From contig KV918781.1 of the NCBI GenBank assembly GCA_002049455.2, positions 62,001 to 126,000 of the forward strand: a DNA stretch of 64,000 nucleotides, given 5' to 3'. Positions within the stretch are counted from its first letter, which is position 1, and each line of letters begins with the position of its first letter. The translations under genes and the position numbers were made by a program. The notes under the pieces are model-generated. The model saw only the letters and a program-made list of their open reading frames with translations. It did not search any database and was not told where the DNA came from. Origin of the DNA: Porphyra umbilicalis (lineage: Eukaryota; Rhodophyta; Bangiophyceae; Bangiales; Bangiaceae). Shown here piece after piece: positions 11,531 through 23,028 of this stretch.

Positions 11531-13100
11531 ACGATGATCGGCGCCCGCTCGACTCACTCTGCTGGCATGTCTGGGAATGTTGGGAGCACCCACGACCAGT
11601 GTGGGGCGGTCTCGCGCGCACCTTGCCGCAGCTTGTTCATCTCCCGCAAGATGTCCTCCAACGGAGATAATCGCTCCTCTCCACCGTCAGGTGGCAGGTG
11701 TGCCCTGCTACCATCTGGCTGCAAAAATAAGCCGGCGTCATTTGCCGCACAGCAACTTTCTGGCAGCAACGCCGCGCCGTCGCCAGCGTGCTCCACTCCC
11801 CCTACTAGCGCCAGAGTCCGACTCTTGGCCCCGCCGCTGCCAGCACTTGTTGCAGAGCTGGTTGACGGCGACGCTCTGGAAGCCATCGGGCCTGCGGCAG
11901 CTGGAGGCGCTAGCGGCGGTGTGCGAGCAGCTCGGTGCTTCACAGATCGCGTCCTACCGCCGCCTGGCAGCCTCCGCGCCTCACCGCCGTCTGTCTGCAA
12001 CGACGCGCCGTCGACAGCATGCTCCGCGACCTCTACCAGCGCCCTCGTCGGCTTTTGCGTCTTGTAACTGCCATGATTTGTTGCCGAGCCCGCTGGAAGC
12101 GACGCGCTATAGGCCGCAGGGCCAGCCACTGCAGAAATACCAGGCGGTGGCGTGAGAGCACCCCTTCTCCTTACGCGACGCAGTCGAAGATGGCCTTCAT
12201 CAGATGAGCGCGTCGTTATCTGACTTGCTGCTGCTGCAGCTGTTGCAATTTTCTCGCTAACATGACGTAAAAGAGAGCGGGACCTCCGGGTCCTGTCCAC
12301 GTTGACTCGCTCCGTGGCCGCGCCAGCGGCGGCAGGTATGGTGGCAGGTACCCGCCAGGGCTTGGCTTGGCGGGAGGGAAGGCGGGGGTGGGGGGTCTTC
12401 AAAGCGCCGCCACCGGCACCGGCAGCGGCGGCGGCGGTAGCCTTGTTAAGCACGCAGACCCGGCGGCCGATCCGACCACCACCCACTCTGCGGCGGGCGC
12501 CAATGCCGTTGCAAAGCGGCGAGTGCTCAAGTTGCGGAGGTAGCAATGGCATTCAAGACGACGCAATGGCGTCTTTGGACGACCGCCGTCGTCAAAGGGT
12601 AATGCCCCTGTGGGGCTTGGCCACGCGCAGGGCGCTCTCAGTCGCCACGGCGCCCCACCGCGTGCGCCAGCAGAGATGCTGCCGCCGGCGTTTCTGCTCC
12701 TGCCAATGGCAAGGAGAGCGGCAAAGCAAGGGGGTGGAGAGGAGGTCACTCCGGTGCGGAGAACAACAACCACGAGCAGGCAGGCGGGGAGCGCGTGGGA
12801 AGGGAGCGGGAAAGCGGAAAGCGGGCGGCCAAGCGGCGGGCGGGCAGACAGCGTGCGCGCAGAGAGCGGGCGCACAAACAGCGGTCGGGAAAACAGCGGG
12901 CGGGAAAACACTGCACGGAGCCAACGAGTAGGGAAAGGGCGTGCTTGGAGCGGGCGGGCAAGCAGAGAGGGCGGGCAGGGCGAGAACGGGATGGAAGCGG
13001 TTTGACTGCACCCAACCAGCTGGGAGCGGGCTGCGACCGACACAGCACGTGCCGACGCCTAAAACAGTCGCCAAAAGCACGTCTGTTTTTTCCTCATCTA
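11531..13100. other. GC-rich low-complexity region, no recognised gene
   Basis: Long Ala/Pro/Arg-rich ORFs overlap on both strands (for example 11554-12552 minus and 12302-12931 plus), and none has a domain. From 12770 to 12990 the DNA is a degenerate repeat of units like 'gcgggaaaac/agcgggcg', which keeps several frames open. I treat all of these ORFs as unsupported. Confidence 0.45.
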
Positions 13101-15240
13101 AAACGCTTGGGGACCCGTTTTCTGTTTGACGAAACAACATTCCTGTGCAAGAAATAGAGCGATGTCCATCGTCGCGAAAATGTACCACTCTACTGGGGGT
13201 GTGCTCGGCCTGCTGCGCGTGCTGCGAGCGTGCTGCGGGCCGAAATTTGTACTCCTGATCTGAAATTGTTGCTGGCCCAGACGGCCCTGTGCTGGCCACG
13301 AGGGAACGTGGGCTACAAGCGGGGCCCTTATCAATCTACGACGCCGCGGAGGGAAACTGCATGATGTAGCCTCCCAAGAAGCAGGCTACAAGTCGGTCGG
13401 CTTGAGGGATAATGGCTGCACTTCGGACGATTCAATGCGTCCAACAGCGGACTGGTCACAGATCAACTGCGTTCGCTGATCGCTGGATTCTGGGGGGCTC
13501 GACTATCTAAAACGTAAGTGGCCCTTATTGATCCTCGATGGTGTGACCGGTTGGTCACACCTCGCAACGAGGACACAGATCCTGTGGCCCGCAACCGCTA
13601 AGCCGCGCCCATGTCACGCACCGCCAAGCACTGAAACGTAGTCGGCCCCGCGCAGGCACCGTGATCCTCACTTTGGGTCACTGTGAGGGCCCTTACCGGT
13701 CAGGAGTCACCTGAGTATGGCTCATCTCGGTCAGCCTGTGGCAGGCTGAGATCTATTGACGCGCAATGACTGGTACAGTGTGTATCCGTGTATGTGATGG
13801 GTGCGTCCGAAAAGTAGCCTACGGAGCGGACCGATTTGGTGGGGCCCATGTGAGTTCGTCGGGCCAGAAGTCGCTCGGAAAATTCTGATACTTCTGTGCA
13901 TAAATATATTGCCTTCGATTGGGCCGGCCGACGTTGCGCCCAGCAACCTTGCACAGGACCCCGACCTGGACCGCACAAGGCTTGCCTCGGCGGCGGCCGT
14001 GGCAGCATCAACCGGCGTGGCAATTGCGATAGGGTACTGTAGCTAGAGGGGCGTCTGGAGAGGGGTGGGCAGAGGGGCGTGCACGGGTACAGAGAGGGCG
14101 ACAGACAGATACGCGCAAACAACCCAAATGACAGGGTTTATTACCACGCAACCAGGTCCTGCACGGCAAAAGTAGGGCTCGAGATCCCCACCAGACCACC
14201 ACCACCGACGGCGGCGATCGAGAAACCGCGAGCGCGGGAGTGGGAGCTTGGACGGTGGGTGTGGCGACGACGGTCGCGGGGCCCGTCGCGGTGGACAGCC
14301 TTGCATCATAAAAGGCAGATCCTCGAAGTGTCGCATTCAACTCCCTAACTCCCGTGTGAAATACCCTTCTGTAACATTGTTGGAGCTTGCGGCCTTCTCT
14401 GTGGAGCGTTCTCGTGCTTGGCCCGGCTTGATTATGTGATGGGGGGTCATATAATCAAGCCAGATATAAACGGATACAGACTGTACTGCGAGGGCGCCTC
14501 GTCGGCGGCGAGGAAGGCTTCCTAGGTATTGTCCAGTCTGTGTGGTGGAGACGAACGCCAGGGCTGCACCTCTGACAACCGCCATCCTCTGGCTCGTGCC
14601 ACGGGAGCCGAACAACCTCTGAACAGAAACCGCTTGGCCGAGCGTACCACAGGTGAGGAGCCGGCAGCACGTCTAGCAGGGGGCCTTTGTGGCCGGGCAA
14701 ATCTTAAACGAGGGCCTTGCTTGGACGAGGATCCCTTCCACCACCTCGTATTGGTCTATCGTCCGTTTGTGTAGCGCAGGTGCTCGTCTCGTGACCAGTA
14801 CCACCTTGCCTCATCACGCGCCCCTCAGGGACCTCCACCCGCTCCGGTCCACCCCCCCGCCCACCGTCTGTCCCGTTCCCAACGGCTGGGTCCTCCTGAC
14901 CCTTCCCACACGGCCCTTTCTTACTCAGAGTGGGTGCCTGGCAGCAGCACATCCTGTGGGCCGAGGGCACCCAAGTCTGGCGATCGAAGATCGGCCCGCA
15001 CTGCCTCTACGGTGGCCGGATCAGCCCGCCCTCCCGGCACGAAGTGCACCTGGAGCATCACTTTCAACTTTACACACGCGTATGTTGTCGTGTTATGTAT
15101 ACCATAGCGCCCGTTTGATCTCTTGCCGTGCATGCGGTGACACCCTGGAGTGCGGTTGGAGGGTGTGTGCCGTTTTTACACGTAAGACGTATTTCTGCGC
15201 CCTCGTCTGGAAAAACTGCTCGCTTTTTCTCTGTGGTGCT
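13101..15240. other. No recognised gene
   Basis: Only short overlapping ORFs without domains are seen. A TATA-like 'cataaatatattg' occurs near 13898, but no convincing gene follows it. Confidence 0.4.
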
Positions 15241-15260
15241 GTCCCGTGCTTCTCCCTTCT

Positions 15261-15360
15261 GCCCCTTACTGCCCCGTATTGCCCAGTACTGCCCCGTACT
15301 GCCCAGTGCTGCCCCGTACTGCCCCGTGCTGCCCCGTACTGCCCCGTACTGCCCATATTT
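15261..15360. repeat. 10-bp tandem repeat, 10 units
   Basis: Consecutive decamers of consensus GCCCCGTACT run in perfect register, with variants such as GCCCAGTACT, GCCCCGTGCT and GCCCCTTACT. Because 10 is not a multiple of 3, all frames read the same cycling peptide, which explains the overlapping cysteine/proline ORFs on both strands. Confidence 0.95.
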
Positions 15361-15669
15361 CCCCTTGTCTGTCCCGTGCTGTGGGTATCCATGTAGGTGA
15401 TGTGAATGGTGGCAAAGGCGGTGACGGCGCGACTTGCGCACGGACTTGGACGAGTGGTGGAGGGTGCGTGGTGGTCAAAGCGGGGGGAGATGGCGCCAGT
15501 GCGGAGAGTGCCGACGGCGGGGCTGTTTCGGCTTTATCCATCGGGAGCGCGCGATGCCTGATCGGCGTCTGTCTGCCGCGACTACCGCCGCGTTGCGCAG
15601 GTCGGGCACAGGAGTGGGGGGGCGTACAGACCTGCTTCTTTTCGCTGTGGGGGCCGAGTCTAACTTGGG

Positions 15670-15946
15670 GTGATGTGTTCGCTGTTTACTCTTGCTTGTG
15701 CTGTCGTCTGTCTGTTTGTTTTCTTTCTTGCGCTTCTCGTGCTTACGGTGGTCGTCGTGTATACTTCTTCAGGTGCCCGACTTGGGTGGGAGGGGCGAGG
15801 CGGGGTGGGCGAGACGGGCGGGAGGGGCAGGGCGGGGTCGGCGGGACGGGCGGAAGGGGCGGGGCGGGGTGGGCGAGCAGTCAGATGGGACTATCAGGCC
15901 CATACGGCCGCTTCCCATCAGGTGTCTCTCCCCCGGGAGGCGTGAG
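15670..15946. repeat. G-rich minisatellite, about 33-bp unit
   Basis: About 2.6 copies of a G-rich unit (aggggcggggcggggtsggcg, then a gacgggcgg block) span about 15786-15880. Runs of four or more G's at short spacing could form G-quadruplexes. The flanking bases contain no recognisable gene. Confidence 0.7.
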
Positions 15947-16432
15947 AGCGCAATATAAACCGTACGCTTCACTACCACGTTCTCTATCCGTGCGGAATAA
16001 CGTGGCGCCACTGCTGCCTCATACGACAGAGCTCCCGCGTGCGATGCGTAATCGTTTTGCCGCGCTGCCACGAATCGCCGAAAGAAGGCACCGCGTAACT
16101 CCTGGATAAACCCCAGACGAATTCCTGCAGTGTGCCTTCGGGGGCCTGCGGCTGCATCTGGGCGCCTCCAGAATGCCTACTGGGGCGCGCGCACGGTGCG
16201 CGCACGGCTCCCAGACACGACTTTGAGCAGTGTCAGATCGTACTGGGGATCTAAAATGCGAATATGGGACCTTACCCATTTGGAAGAACACTGTGGAGCA
16301 CAGGGGTCCAGTACGCGACAAATCTCGGCAAGTATCGTACTGAGGGCCCATTTGGGACCGTTTCAGATCGACCTGCAATACTGCTGGCCAACTCCCCAGG
16401 CACGTTCTCAGTACGTGGTATATTTTCGAGAC

Positions 16433-18103
16433 GATCCTACAGCCGTTCTCCCGAAAGTTTCGCACTGCAACTGTTGCAAAAGAGGTCCAAATCGGCCTCT
16501 ACGACCAGAGATGGGAGGTGATTTTTATTTGATTTAAATCATGCTGATGTTAATGATTTAAATCATTTACTCGGAGGGTCTCATGATTTAAATCACATGG
16601 GCATTGTCCTGCTTACACTGATGCGACCTGACACTGCGGGTGTGCACCGACGAGCGAGAGTCATGGTCATCGTTGAACTCTCACCGACCGCCGGCGTGAC
16701 GGTGACAGAGCGGGGTGGGGTGCGCAACGCCGCGACGGCGGGGATGGGAGGTATGAGCGCCGCGCACGCCGCGTCAACGACGGCGACCGTGCGGAGCGTA
16801 GCGAGCGCCGCCGTGACCAGGTTGGGATCCGCGGCGGGGGTCCCGACGGGCGGCAGGAGAGCGACGAGTGGGACGGGAAGGGAAAGGAGGGGGAGGCGGG
16901 GGGGAGGGTTCCCGCCCTCACGCCCGCCGCCGCCGCCACCGACGGCGATGGGCGGAGGGCCCGCGGAGGCGACGTACGCCAAGCAGCGGGCGTAAGAAAA
17001 CACGCCCGCCACGTCCGTCTACGCGTTGTCGACGGTGAGGACGGACCACACCATCGCGGTGGTGGCGAGCGCGGAGGGGCGAGCGCCCGCCGCGGCGCCG
17101 CCCGCCGCCGCCGCGGCCACGGCGGCCGCCGCCGGCGTACCCCGGACCATGTCCAACCCGGACCGCCCTCCGCCGTCGGCGGGGAGTGGCGCGTCGACGG
17201 CGGCCTTGGTGGCTTCACTGCCACGGGTGGCGAAGCGAAGGGCGGCCGCCACCGCTGCCGGCGCAGCGAGCACCAGCCGCGACGGCGGCGGCTACGGCGG
17301 CGGGCGCGACGCCGCGCCGTCGGCAAGCGGCGGCAGCAGCAGGGCGACGAGCACGGCGGTGAGTGCCAGCACCCCCCCCGGGAGACCGCCCGCACCCACG
17401 GGTTGGCGGCGGCATGCGCGCCAATGGCAGACGCGACAGCGATGAGGGTAGCGAGGTGGTCGCCGGCGTCGACCACCGCCGTCGACGCGCCGCCCGCCAC
17501 GGCGGCCGCGAGAGCGCAGAGCAGCGCGGCCATGGTGCCGCCGTCGACGGCGGCAGGCTCGGAAACTCCCGCGCGCTCCCTCGTCATCGTGGTGCCGAGG
17601 GCGACCCACACCGCCGTCACGGGCGGTCCCGACAGGTTCGCCGCGGCGGCGGCGGCGGCGGCGGTGGCGGCGGTCACCTCCACCGCGGCGGTGATCGCCG
17701 GGTAGGGCGGCGGTGGACCCCCCCCCGGCACCCCGTCGCCATCTCCATCCCTTGCCGCTCGCTTCCCCACCCGCCTTGTCGACGGCCGCCCAGTCGGTGA
17801 CGCCCACCACACGCGACACGAAGGAAAACACCAGCGTTAGTGGTCCTCATCAGGCCTTCTCACGCGGTACATGTACTTATATTCATGCATAACGAGCCTA
17901 AATGATTTAAATCATGCCCGGTGATTTAAATCAATAAAAATCACGTCATACGAATAAAAATCAAGGGTTGATTTAAATCACCTTTACCCGGCGTCACAAA
18001 TGATTTAAATCACACCTCTGTCTACGACCCCACAGAGGCCGATTCGGAATTCTTTTGCAACAGTTGGAGTGCGGGATTTTTGGGAGAACGGCTGTACACG
18101 ATC
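16433..18103. mobile_element. TIR element carrying TGATTTAAATCA palindromes
   Basis: About 110 bp at each end are inverted copies. The left arm has ACAGCCGTTCTCCC, then CAACTGTTGCAAAAGA, then AATCGGCCTCT; the right arm shows the complements in reverse order (18094 back to 18030). Inside these arms the 12-bp palindrome TGATTTAAATCA occurs three times on the left (16530, 16554, 16584) and four times on the right (17903, 17922, 17969, 18001). It lies within AT-rich blocks that abruptly flank a cargo of about 1.3 kb with very high GC. Family unknown; such subterminal repeats are typical of transposase-binding sites. Confidence 0.75.
16593..17831 (-). pseudogene. Broken Ala-rich, hydrophobic protein (TIR element cargo)
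   Basis: Minus-strand protein-like sequence is spread over three frames. It includes AITAAVEVTAATAAA and VAVASAIGAHAAANPW-type helices (about 17440-17700), LALTAVLVALLLPPLADGA (about 17300-17380), ALATTAMVWSVLTVDNA ending at 17019, and a Pro/Gly-rich tail to 16593. Several hydrophobic segments suggest a former membrane protein. No family is recognised. The very high GC contrasts with the AT-rich ends of the element, so it may be captured host sequence. It could also be non-coding GC-rich DNA, since the plus strand is equally open. Confidence 0.3.
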
Positions 18104-19051
18104 AAGCCATTCTACACGCCTGCACTAGCCGCGATCTACAGATCGTCATCGAGACCGTCTCACGACTGCAAGCATTACGGTCAGAGCCTGGCATCGACTG
18201 CCCCGAATGGGACTTCCTCCCGTTCTGCCTTTCCTGGAAGAACGGCAGTCGCTCCTTTTCGGGCGGCCTCCGAACGGGACTCCCATTTGGCCTCCCGTTT
18301 TTGATACAGCTTTTGTGACAATTGGGGTGCTCCCACGGGTGCGTGCTGGCCGGGTCGATAGAGCCGACGTGCGCTGTCCTTGAAGGGGCCGGCATTTGGA
18401 CTGGTCCGAGATTCTAGTGACCGAGATGACTGACACCTTCGACGGCTGCCCCTGACAATGCCGTGTCCATCAGACTGCGTCGGGTATAGAAGTCTGGCAA
18501 ATTGCTGAATCGATGGAAGCGCGGTCTGACCTCAAAAACACCCATCGTGGACATATCAAAACGAACGGATTTCTCCTAATTCCAGGCACGTGCGTGCAGT
18601 ACCCTGGCCTTCAGGGCGGTGGCGCGCTCGGCGACGCATTGACACCGGGCACGCCGGCCGGCTCTGTGGCCGCGAGCGCGCACGGGGGCACGTACAGCCA
18701 CGTTGCCGTGGTGGGGGGGGCGTCGGGCGGGGAAAGAGGTGCCACCTCCGCCACCGCAGCGGCCGCGGCCCGCCGGCGTCGCGAGGCGCCCACGGGCGAG
18801 GCCGTCACTCCGCCGCGAAGCGCACCTGCGCACGGCGGGCAGGGCGGCCGACACGGCGCACGGGCGGGCGGATGGGACTGATCGCCGCGCGACGAGGCGC
18901 CTGAAGCCGCGCCGCTAGATGGCGTCAGCGACCGCCGACGCGCCGCTGCAACAGAAGACGGCGCGCAGGCACGATCACCCGCGGGTCATCGTGGGCGCGT
19001 CGAACCCCGGAAGTCGCTGCGCGCGGTCGCCGCGCACAACTCGGGGCGGTA

Positions 19052-19936
19052 TTGTGCTTCTCACAAAAACTGGATCCGCAACATCCGCTTCAGCATCATT
19101 AACCGCCTCCTGAGCCAATGAAACAGTGATTTTGCAACGGAAGCTGTTGCACCGAGGTCCATGAAACAGTGATTTCCCTGGCCTTTAGGACAGGGTGCTC
19201 TCAAAGTGTAGTGATGCACACATATACTTAGATCAAGGAACTTGCTCTCCGTTTCAGAGGTGGCAGTCTGCATTCGTGTCCTCAGGGATCTGAGGGTGTG
19301 TCAGTGTGGAAAAGGTCGCGATGACGCTAAAAGCGAATAGAGTTACATGGCTGAGAAGGACTGTCCTGCAACCGAGGTCACAGGGCCCGGACGGCCACTG
19401 CCCCCCTGCCCCCCTCCTCGCCCCGAGTTGCACCCAGAAACCGCGCGCAGCGACATCCGGGGTTCGACGCGCCCACGATGACCCGCGGGCGATCGTGCCT
19501 CCGCGCCGGCTTCTGTTGCGGCGGCTCGTCGGCGGTTTCTGACGCCATCGAGCGGCGTGCTTCGAGGCGCCCCGTCGCGCGCGGTCGGTCCCACCCGCCC
19601 GCCTGTGCGCCGTGCCGACCACCCCGTCTGCCGTGCGCAGATGTGCTGTGCGGCGGAGTGACGACCCCTCCCGTGGGTGTCGCGCTACGCCGGCGGGCCG
19701 CCGCCGCTGCGATGGCGGCGGCGGCACCCCTCTCCCTGCCTCACACGCCCACCGCCACTGCAACGTGGCTGTACGCGCCCCCGTGCGCGCTCGCGGCTAT
19801 GGAGCTGGCCGGCGTGTCCGGTGTCGATGCGTCGCCGAGCGCGCCACCGCCATGAAGGCCAGGGTACGGCACGCACGTGCCTGGAATTTGCAACGGAAGC
19901 TGTTGCACCGAGGTCCAGTTTTTGTGAGAAGTACAA
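19052..19936. mobile_element. Element H, TA-target MITE inserted in family A
   Basis: The termini TTGTGCTTCTCACAAAAACT and the complement of TTGTACTTCTCACAAAAACT are inverted repeats, flanked by TA at 19050-19051 and 19937-19938. The uninterrupted family A sequence at 46676 reads ...GGCGGTAGAGG..., so the insertion duplicated exactly TA. Without the nested A copy the element is about 172 bp. The ends and the TA duplication fit Tc1/mariner-type mobilisation. Confidence 0.85.
19174..19886 (-). mobile_element. Family A element, copy 2, nested in element H
   Basis: A full-length reverse-orientation copy of 713 bp reads TTCCCTGGCC at 19174 through GGCACG...CCTGGAA at 19886 on the plus strand. The flanks, cagtgat and tttgcaac, join to give cagtgattttgcaac. 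That exact string survives just upstream (19126-19140) in the direct repeat of element H, which proves a precise insertion without an evident target duplication. Confidence 0.9.
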
Positions 19937-20320
19937 TAGAGGGGGCACGGGGGCAGGTGCCGTCCGGGCCCAGTGACCCCTGTGGCAGGACAGTCCTTCT
20001 CAGCCACGTAACTCTATTCGCTTTTAGCGCCATCTCGACCCTTTCAACACTGACACGCCCTCAGATCCCTGAGGACGCGAATGCAGACTGCCACCTCTGA
20101 AACGGAGAGCAAGTCCCTTGATCTAAGTATATGTGTGCATCACTACACTTTGAGAGCACCCTGTCCTAGAGGCCAGGGAACTCTCGTGTGGTCAAGTGAA
20201 GTTCGTGTCCCCAGGATTGGGGCCCAATGCTCGTGCTTGGGGGTTTCTTAAATACTAAACTGAGGCAAGACTTGTACATGCAGAGGACCTAATACTGACG
20301 GTCACGCGATCATTATCGCA

Positions 20321-21626
20321 GTGCTGTGGTGCTTAAAGGGGGGTCGCACGCAACCGGCGGATTCATCGATTTTTGACCGCAAGATGTTGCGGACCCCCCC
20401 AGCACGACACCAGACTCGACGGTTGTCGACCTATTTAACCTCAAATGGCTGCGTTATATGTTTCCTGAAACCCGTCAGAACTGTCCTTACACCTTCCGAA
20501 GCGTCTGAATGCGACTCGATTAGCTTCGGGCATGGCGAGCGCGGAATCACTCCACTGTGCGCTTCACGAGGCAAGCGCAAAAGTCTGTAGCGCCTCGCTG
20601 CGCAGAGACATGCGGCAGCTGTCCACAATTGATTGCCCGGGGCTGTGCAAGCTGGCTGGGTAAGGTAATCTCCCCTTGTATCATCACAGTAAGCCTAGAA
20701 GAAGATGGCGGTGACCTTTGACGCCGAGGAGACACAAGCTGACTGCCCACCACGCCCCGCCATGCCCGTCCACTCTCTGGTACACTCCCTGGTGCCCTAC
20801 GATGCCCCGTTCCGCGACGCCACATCGAGGACCACAGCACCAGAACCGTAACTACTGGTCTACATCAGAGCCTTCCCCCACTACGCCCCGCCACGCCCCT
20901 GCAGGCTGTGGTGCGCCACTCACTTTGCCACGCAAAGGCCCCAACATGCGACGGGCACGTCGTCGCCCACGGCGGAGGTGCCGCTGCTCACTGCGACGTC
21001 CTTCCCATGCTCGCCCTGGTACGGGAGCCAACCTTCACGCCTGTCCACGCCGTTATTGGCACCCACGCCGTCATCCGCCACAACGTCGGCGCCATCAGCG
21101 CGCTCACATCTGCGCCTGGTACAGCCATCAGCGCCCACACAACTGGTGACGTGGGCGTCGTCGTCGGCTCCCAAACCGTCAACCGCCACGACGTCGGCGC
21201 CAGCAGCGCCCAGCTCTCCACACCCGGTACAGGCATCGCTGGCCACTTCACTCTCCGAGGCTGTTGGCAATAGTTGTCAATGACGGACGCGCTCGTGCTG
21301 CCTCTTGGCAGACCCAGCGAAAACGGTCGGATGTCAAAACTCGTCACCGCAGATTTGTCTTAGTTGGAGCTCTTCATTGGCGGATAGAGCCTGTGTCGGT
21401 ACTCTTTCATTGGCTGACTGCTGCTATCAGCATCGGCTCGATTGGGAGATATCATTTGCTTTCACTTCGTGGCTCCATCCACTTTGGTCGAACACGGCCG
21501 CATTGCTGCTTCAACCGCATATTTCTGCGAAACGGACTTGCTTGCGGATGCTCCCGCAGTCGCTGCGGACCTGAGAATTGAGCAAAATCGGGCTTGCGTG
21601 TGACCCCCCTTTAACAACCAGAGCGC
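20321..21626. mobile_element. Family C element, copy 1 (about 1.3 kb)
   Basis: The ends are GTGCTGTGGTGCTTAAAGGG at left and the complement of GCGCTCTGGTTGTTAAAGGG at right, giving TIRs of about 22 bp with a shared TTAAAGGGGGGT core. The interior is homologous to copy 2 at 28040-29001, except for about 350 bp (roughly 20945-21285) present only here. No conserved long ORF spans both copies, so the family appears non-autonomous. Confidence 0.8.
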
Positions 21627-21729
21627 AGTCACGCGGTCAGGAAGTGCTCAGCGAGCCTGCGCAGAGTCTTTCACAACCTATCCACGGCTCGTCACAGTGC
21701 TCTGGATATAGCCCTCGATCCGCAACCCC

Positions 21730-21808
21730 GCGTACGTGCGTACGTGCGTATGTGCGTATGTGCGTATGTGCGTATGTGCGTACGTGCGTACGTGCGTATG
21801 TGCGTACG
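21730..21808. repeat. 8-bp tandem repeat GTGCGTAY
   Basis: Nearly ten uninterrupted units of GTGCGTAC/GTGCGTAT occur. It alternates purine and pyrimidine, so it could adopt Z-DNA. It generates the repeated His/Tyr/Thr/Arg or Val/Arg/Met/Cys peptides read in the surrounding frames. Confidence 0.95.
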
Positions 21809-21969
21809 CGCTCGGCCGGAGGCGCCGCCGCCGCCAGTGATAGGGCGGCTCGCGGCGCTGCGGAGGGCGCGCACTGGGGGTTCTCGCACCTTTTCCTCCA
21901 TTCAGCTTCGTCCACGGTCATTGTCCGATCCCGTCTGGCGACGCATAGCGTCGCCGCGGAGGCGTCCGA

Positions 21970-22075
21970 CGCACACGGCGCCACACAGAGCCACACGGCG
22001 CCACACAGCGCCACATTGCGCCACACAGCGCCACACAGCGCCACAGAGCCACACGGCGCCGTCTGGCGCCGCCAC
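21970..22075. repeat. 10-bp tandem repeat GCGCCACACA
   Basis: About ten imperfect decamers (gcgccacaca, gagccacacg, gcgccacatt) run directly up to the eIF3m remnant. No gene is encoded in them. Confidence 0.85.
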
Positions 22076-22114
22076 AGCGGCGGGGTTGGTTGGCCGCAGG
22101 TGACGCGCGCGTGA

Positions 22115-22537
22115 ACGTTTGTCAATGGGGTGCTCCCCGACTGGACGGCATTTGTCGGGGGCGCGGGTGTGGCCGCCTCCCTCGCCGACGCGGGCATGGA
22201 CGTGGACGCGGCCGTGCATAAGATGCGGCGGCTGTCCGTGACGAGCCTCGGCCTCAACTCGCAGCAGCTGACGTACGATGCGATTGCGGCGGCGCTCGAC
22301 GTGCCTGCGGGGGAGGTGGAGGAGTGGTTCATCCGCGCTATTGGCCTCGACTTGATCGACGCCAAGACGAACCAGCTGGAACGCACCGTTGCCGTCCACC
22401 GGTCGACGCAGCGGTCGTTTCGCAAGGAGGAGTGGCGCCCGCTGTCGGAGCGGATCAATATGTAGAAGGAGAATGTGGCCGAGCTGAAGGTCACGCTCGC
22501 AGAGGCGAGAAACAGTAGGAGGTCACCGTTTGTCTAA
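22115..22537 (+). pseudogene. eIF3 subunit m, C-terminal fragment
   Basis: The frame matches the end of translation initiation factor eIF3m, a PCI-domain subunit of the eIF3 complex. Recognisable blocks in order are TFVNGVLPDW, AAVHKMRRLSV, LTYDAIAAALDV...VEEWFIRAI, QLERTVAVHRSTQRSF and EEWRPLSERINM (compare the HSTHRTF...WQQLYDTLNAW region of animal eIF3m). At 22463-22465 a TAG replaces the conserved tryptophan after INM, and KENVAELKVTLAEARN follows in frame to TAA at 22535. Upstream the frame closes at TGA 22112 with no acceptor AG and no further eIF3m sequence. It is most simply a 5'-truncated gene copy with a nonsense mutation, sitting in repeats. Confidence 0.8.
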
Positions 22538-23028
22538 GCGCGGGTGGCGGGGGTGGGGTGATTGACCTGAGGGGGGGGGCGGTCGGGTGGGTGTCGGACA
22601 GCGCTAGGGGGGGTACGGGCGTGAGCGCATGGGCGTTGAGTGGTGGGTGGGAGCGGATGGGGACGACGGGGTGACCGGCTGGGTGGTGCGTTGAGACAAA
22701 GAGGACGGATAAGAAAAGAAGAATGGGACATTCGCTAAATTCAAGGTCGACCACCGCGTCGCCGTGCGTTTGGCCTGTCGTCGGTTTGCATCTCTTGGTC
22801 ACCACCGGCACAGGGGTCGGGACCTGGATCCACGTAGAACCCTTGTCGTTCACCCTTGTCCCCGGCGAAGCGCCGAAGCGCCGCGGCTGCTGCGTACTGT
22901 ACGCCGAGGGATGCTGTGTGGCAGAAACGTGGCGTCCCAGAAATGAAAGCGCGTACGCGAAAACACCCTGGCCTGGAGTTGTGCTGTGATCGAAGACAAT
23001 CTATACGAGTAAGTTCTGGAGCATTATT
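22538..23028. other. No gene seen
   Basis: A purine-biased stretch (22538-22720) is followed by mixed sequence without a recognisable ORF. Confidence 0.4.

Larger units (their letters stand above)
18580..20180 (+). mobile_element. Family A element, copy 1, interrupted by element H
   Basis: Family A runs from TTCCAGGCACGTGCGTGC to CCTAAAGGCCAGGGAA and is normally about 715 bp. Here it consists of 18580-19051 and 19937-20180, split by the TA-flanked element H. The body is GC-rich and holds a near-palindrome around CCCGCGGGT. The last 150 bp are AT-richer, with 'aagtatatgtgtgcatcacta'. No conserved ORF is seen, so it is non-autonomous. Seven near-full copies and three tail fragments occur in this window. 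Confidence 0.85.

Noticed and set aside
15246..16109. 287-codon ORF with Cys/Pro repeats
   Set aside because: Produced by the 10-bp tandem repeat and the G-rich minisatellite; no domain.
18580..19054. Recurrent Ala/Arg-rich ORFs within family A copies
   Set aside because: Frames are not preserved among copies (indels shift them), so the repeat is not coding.
21730..22075. Possible CRISPR-like array
   Set aside because: Simple 8-bp and 10-bp tandem repeats without spacers, in a eukaryotic context.
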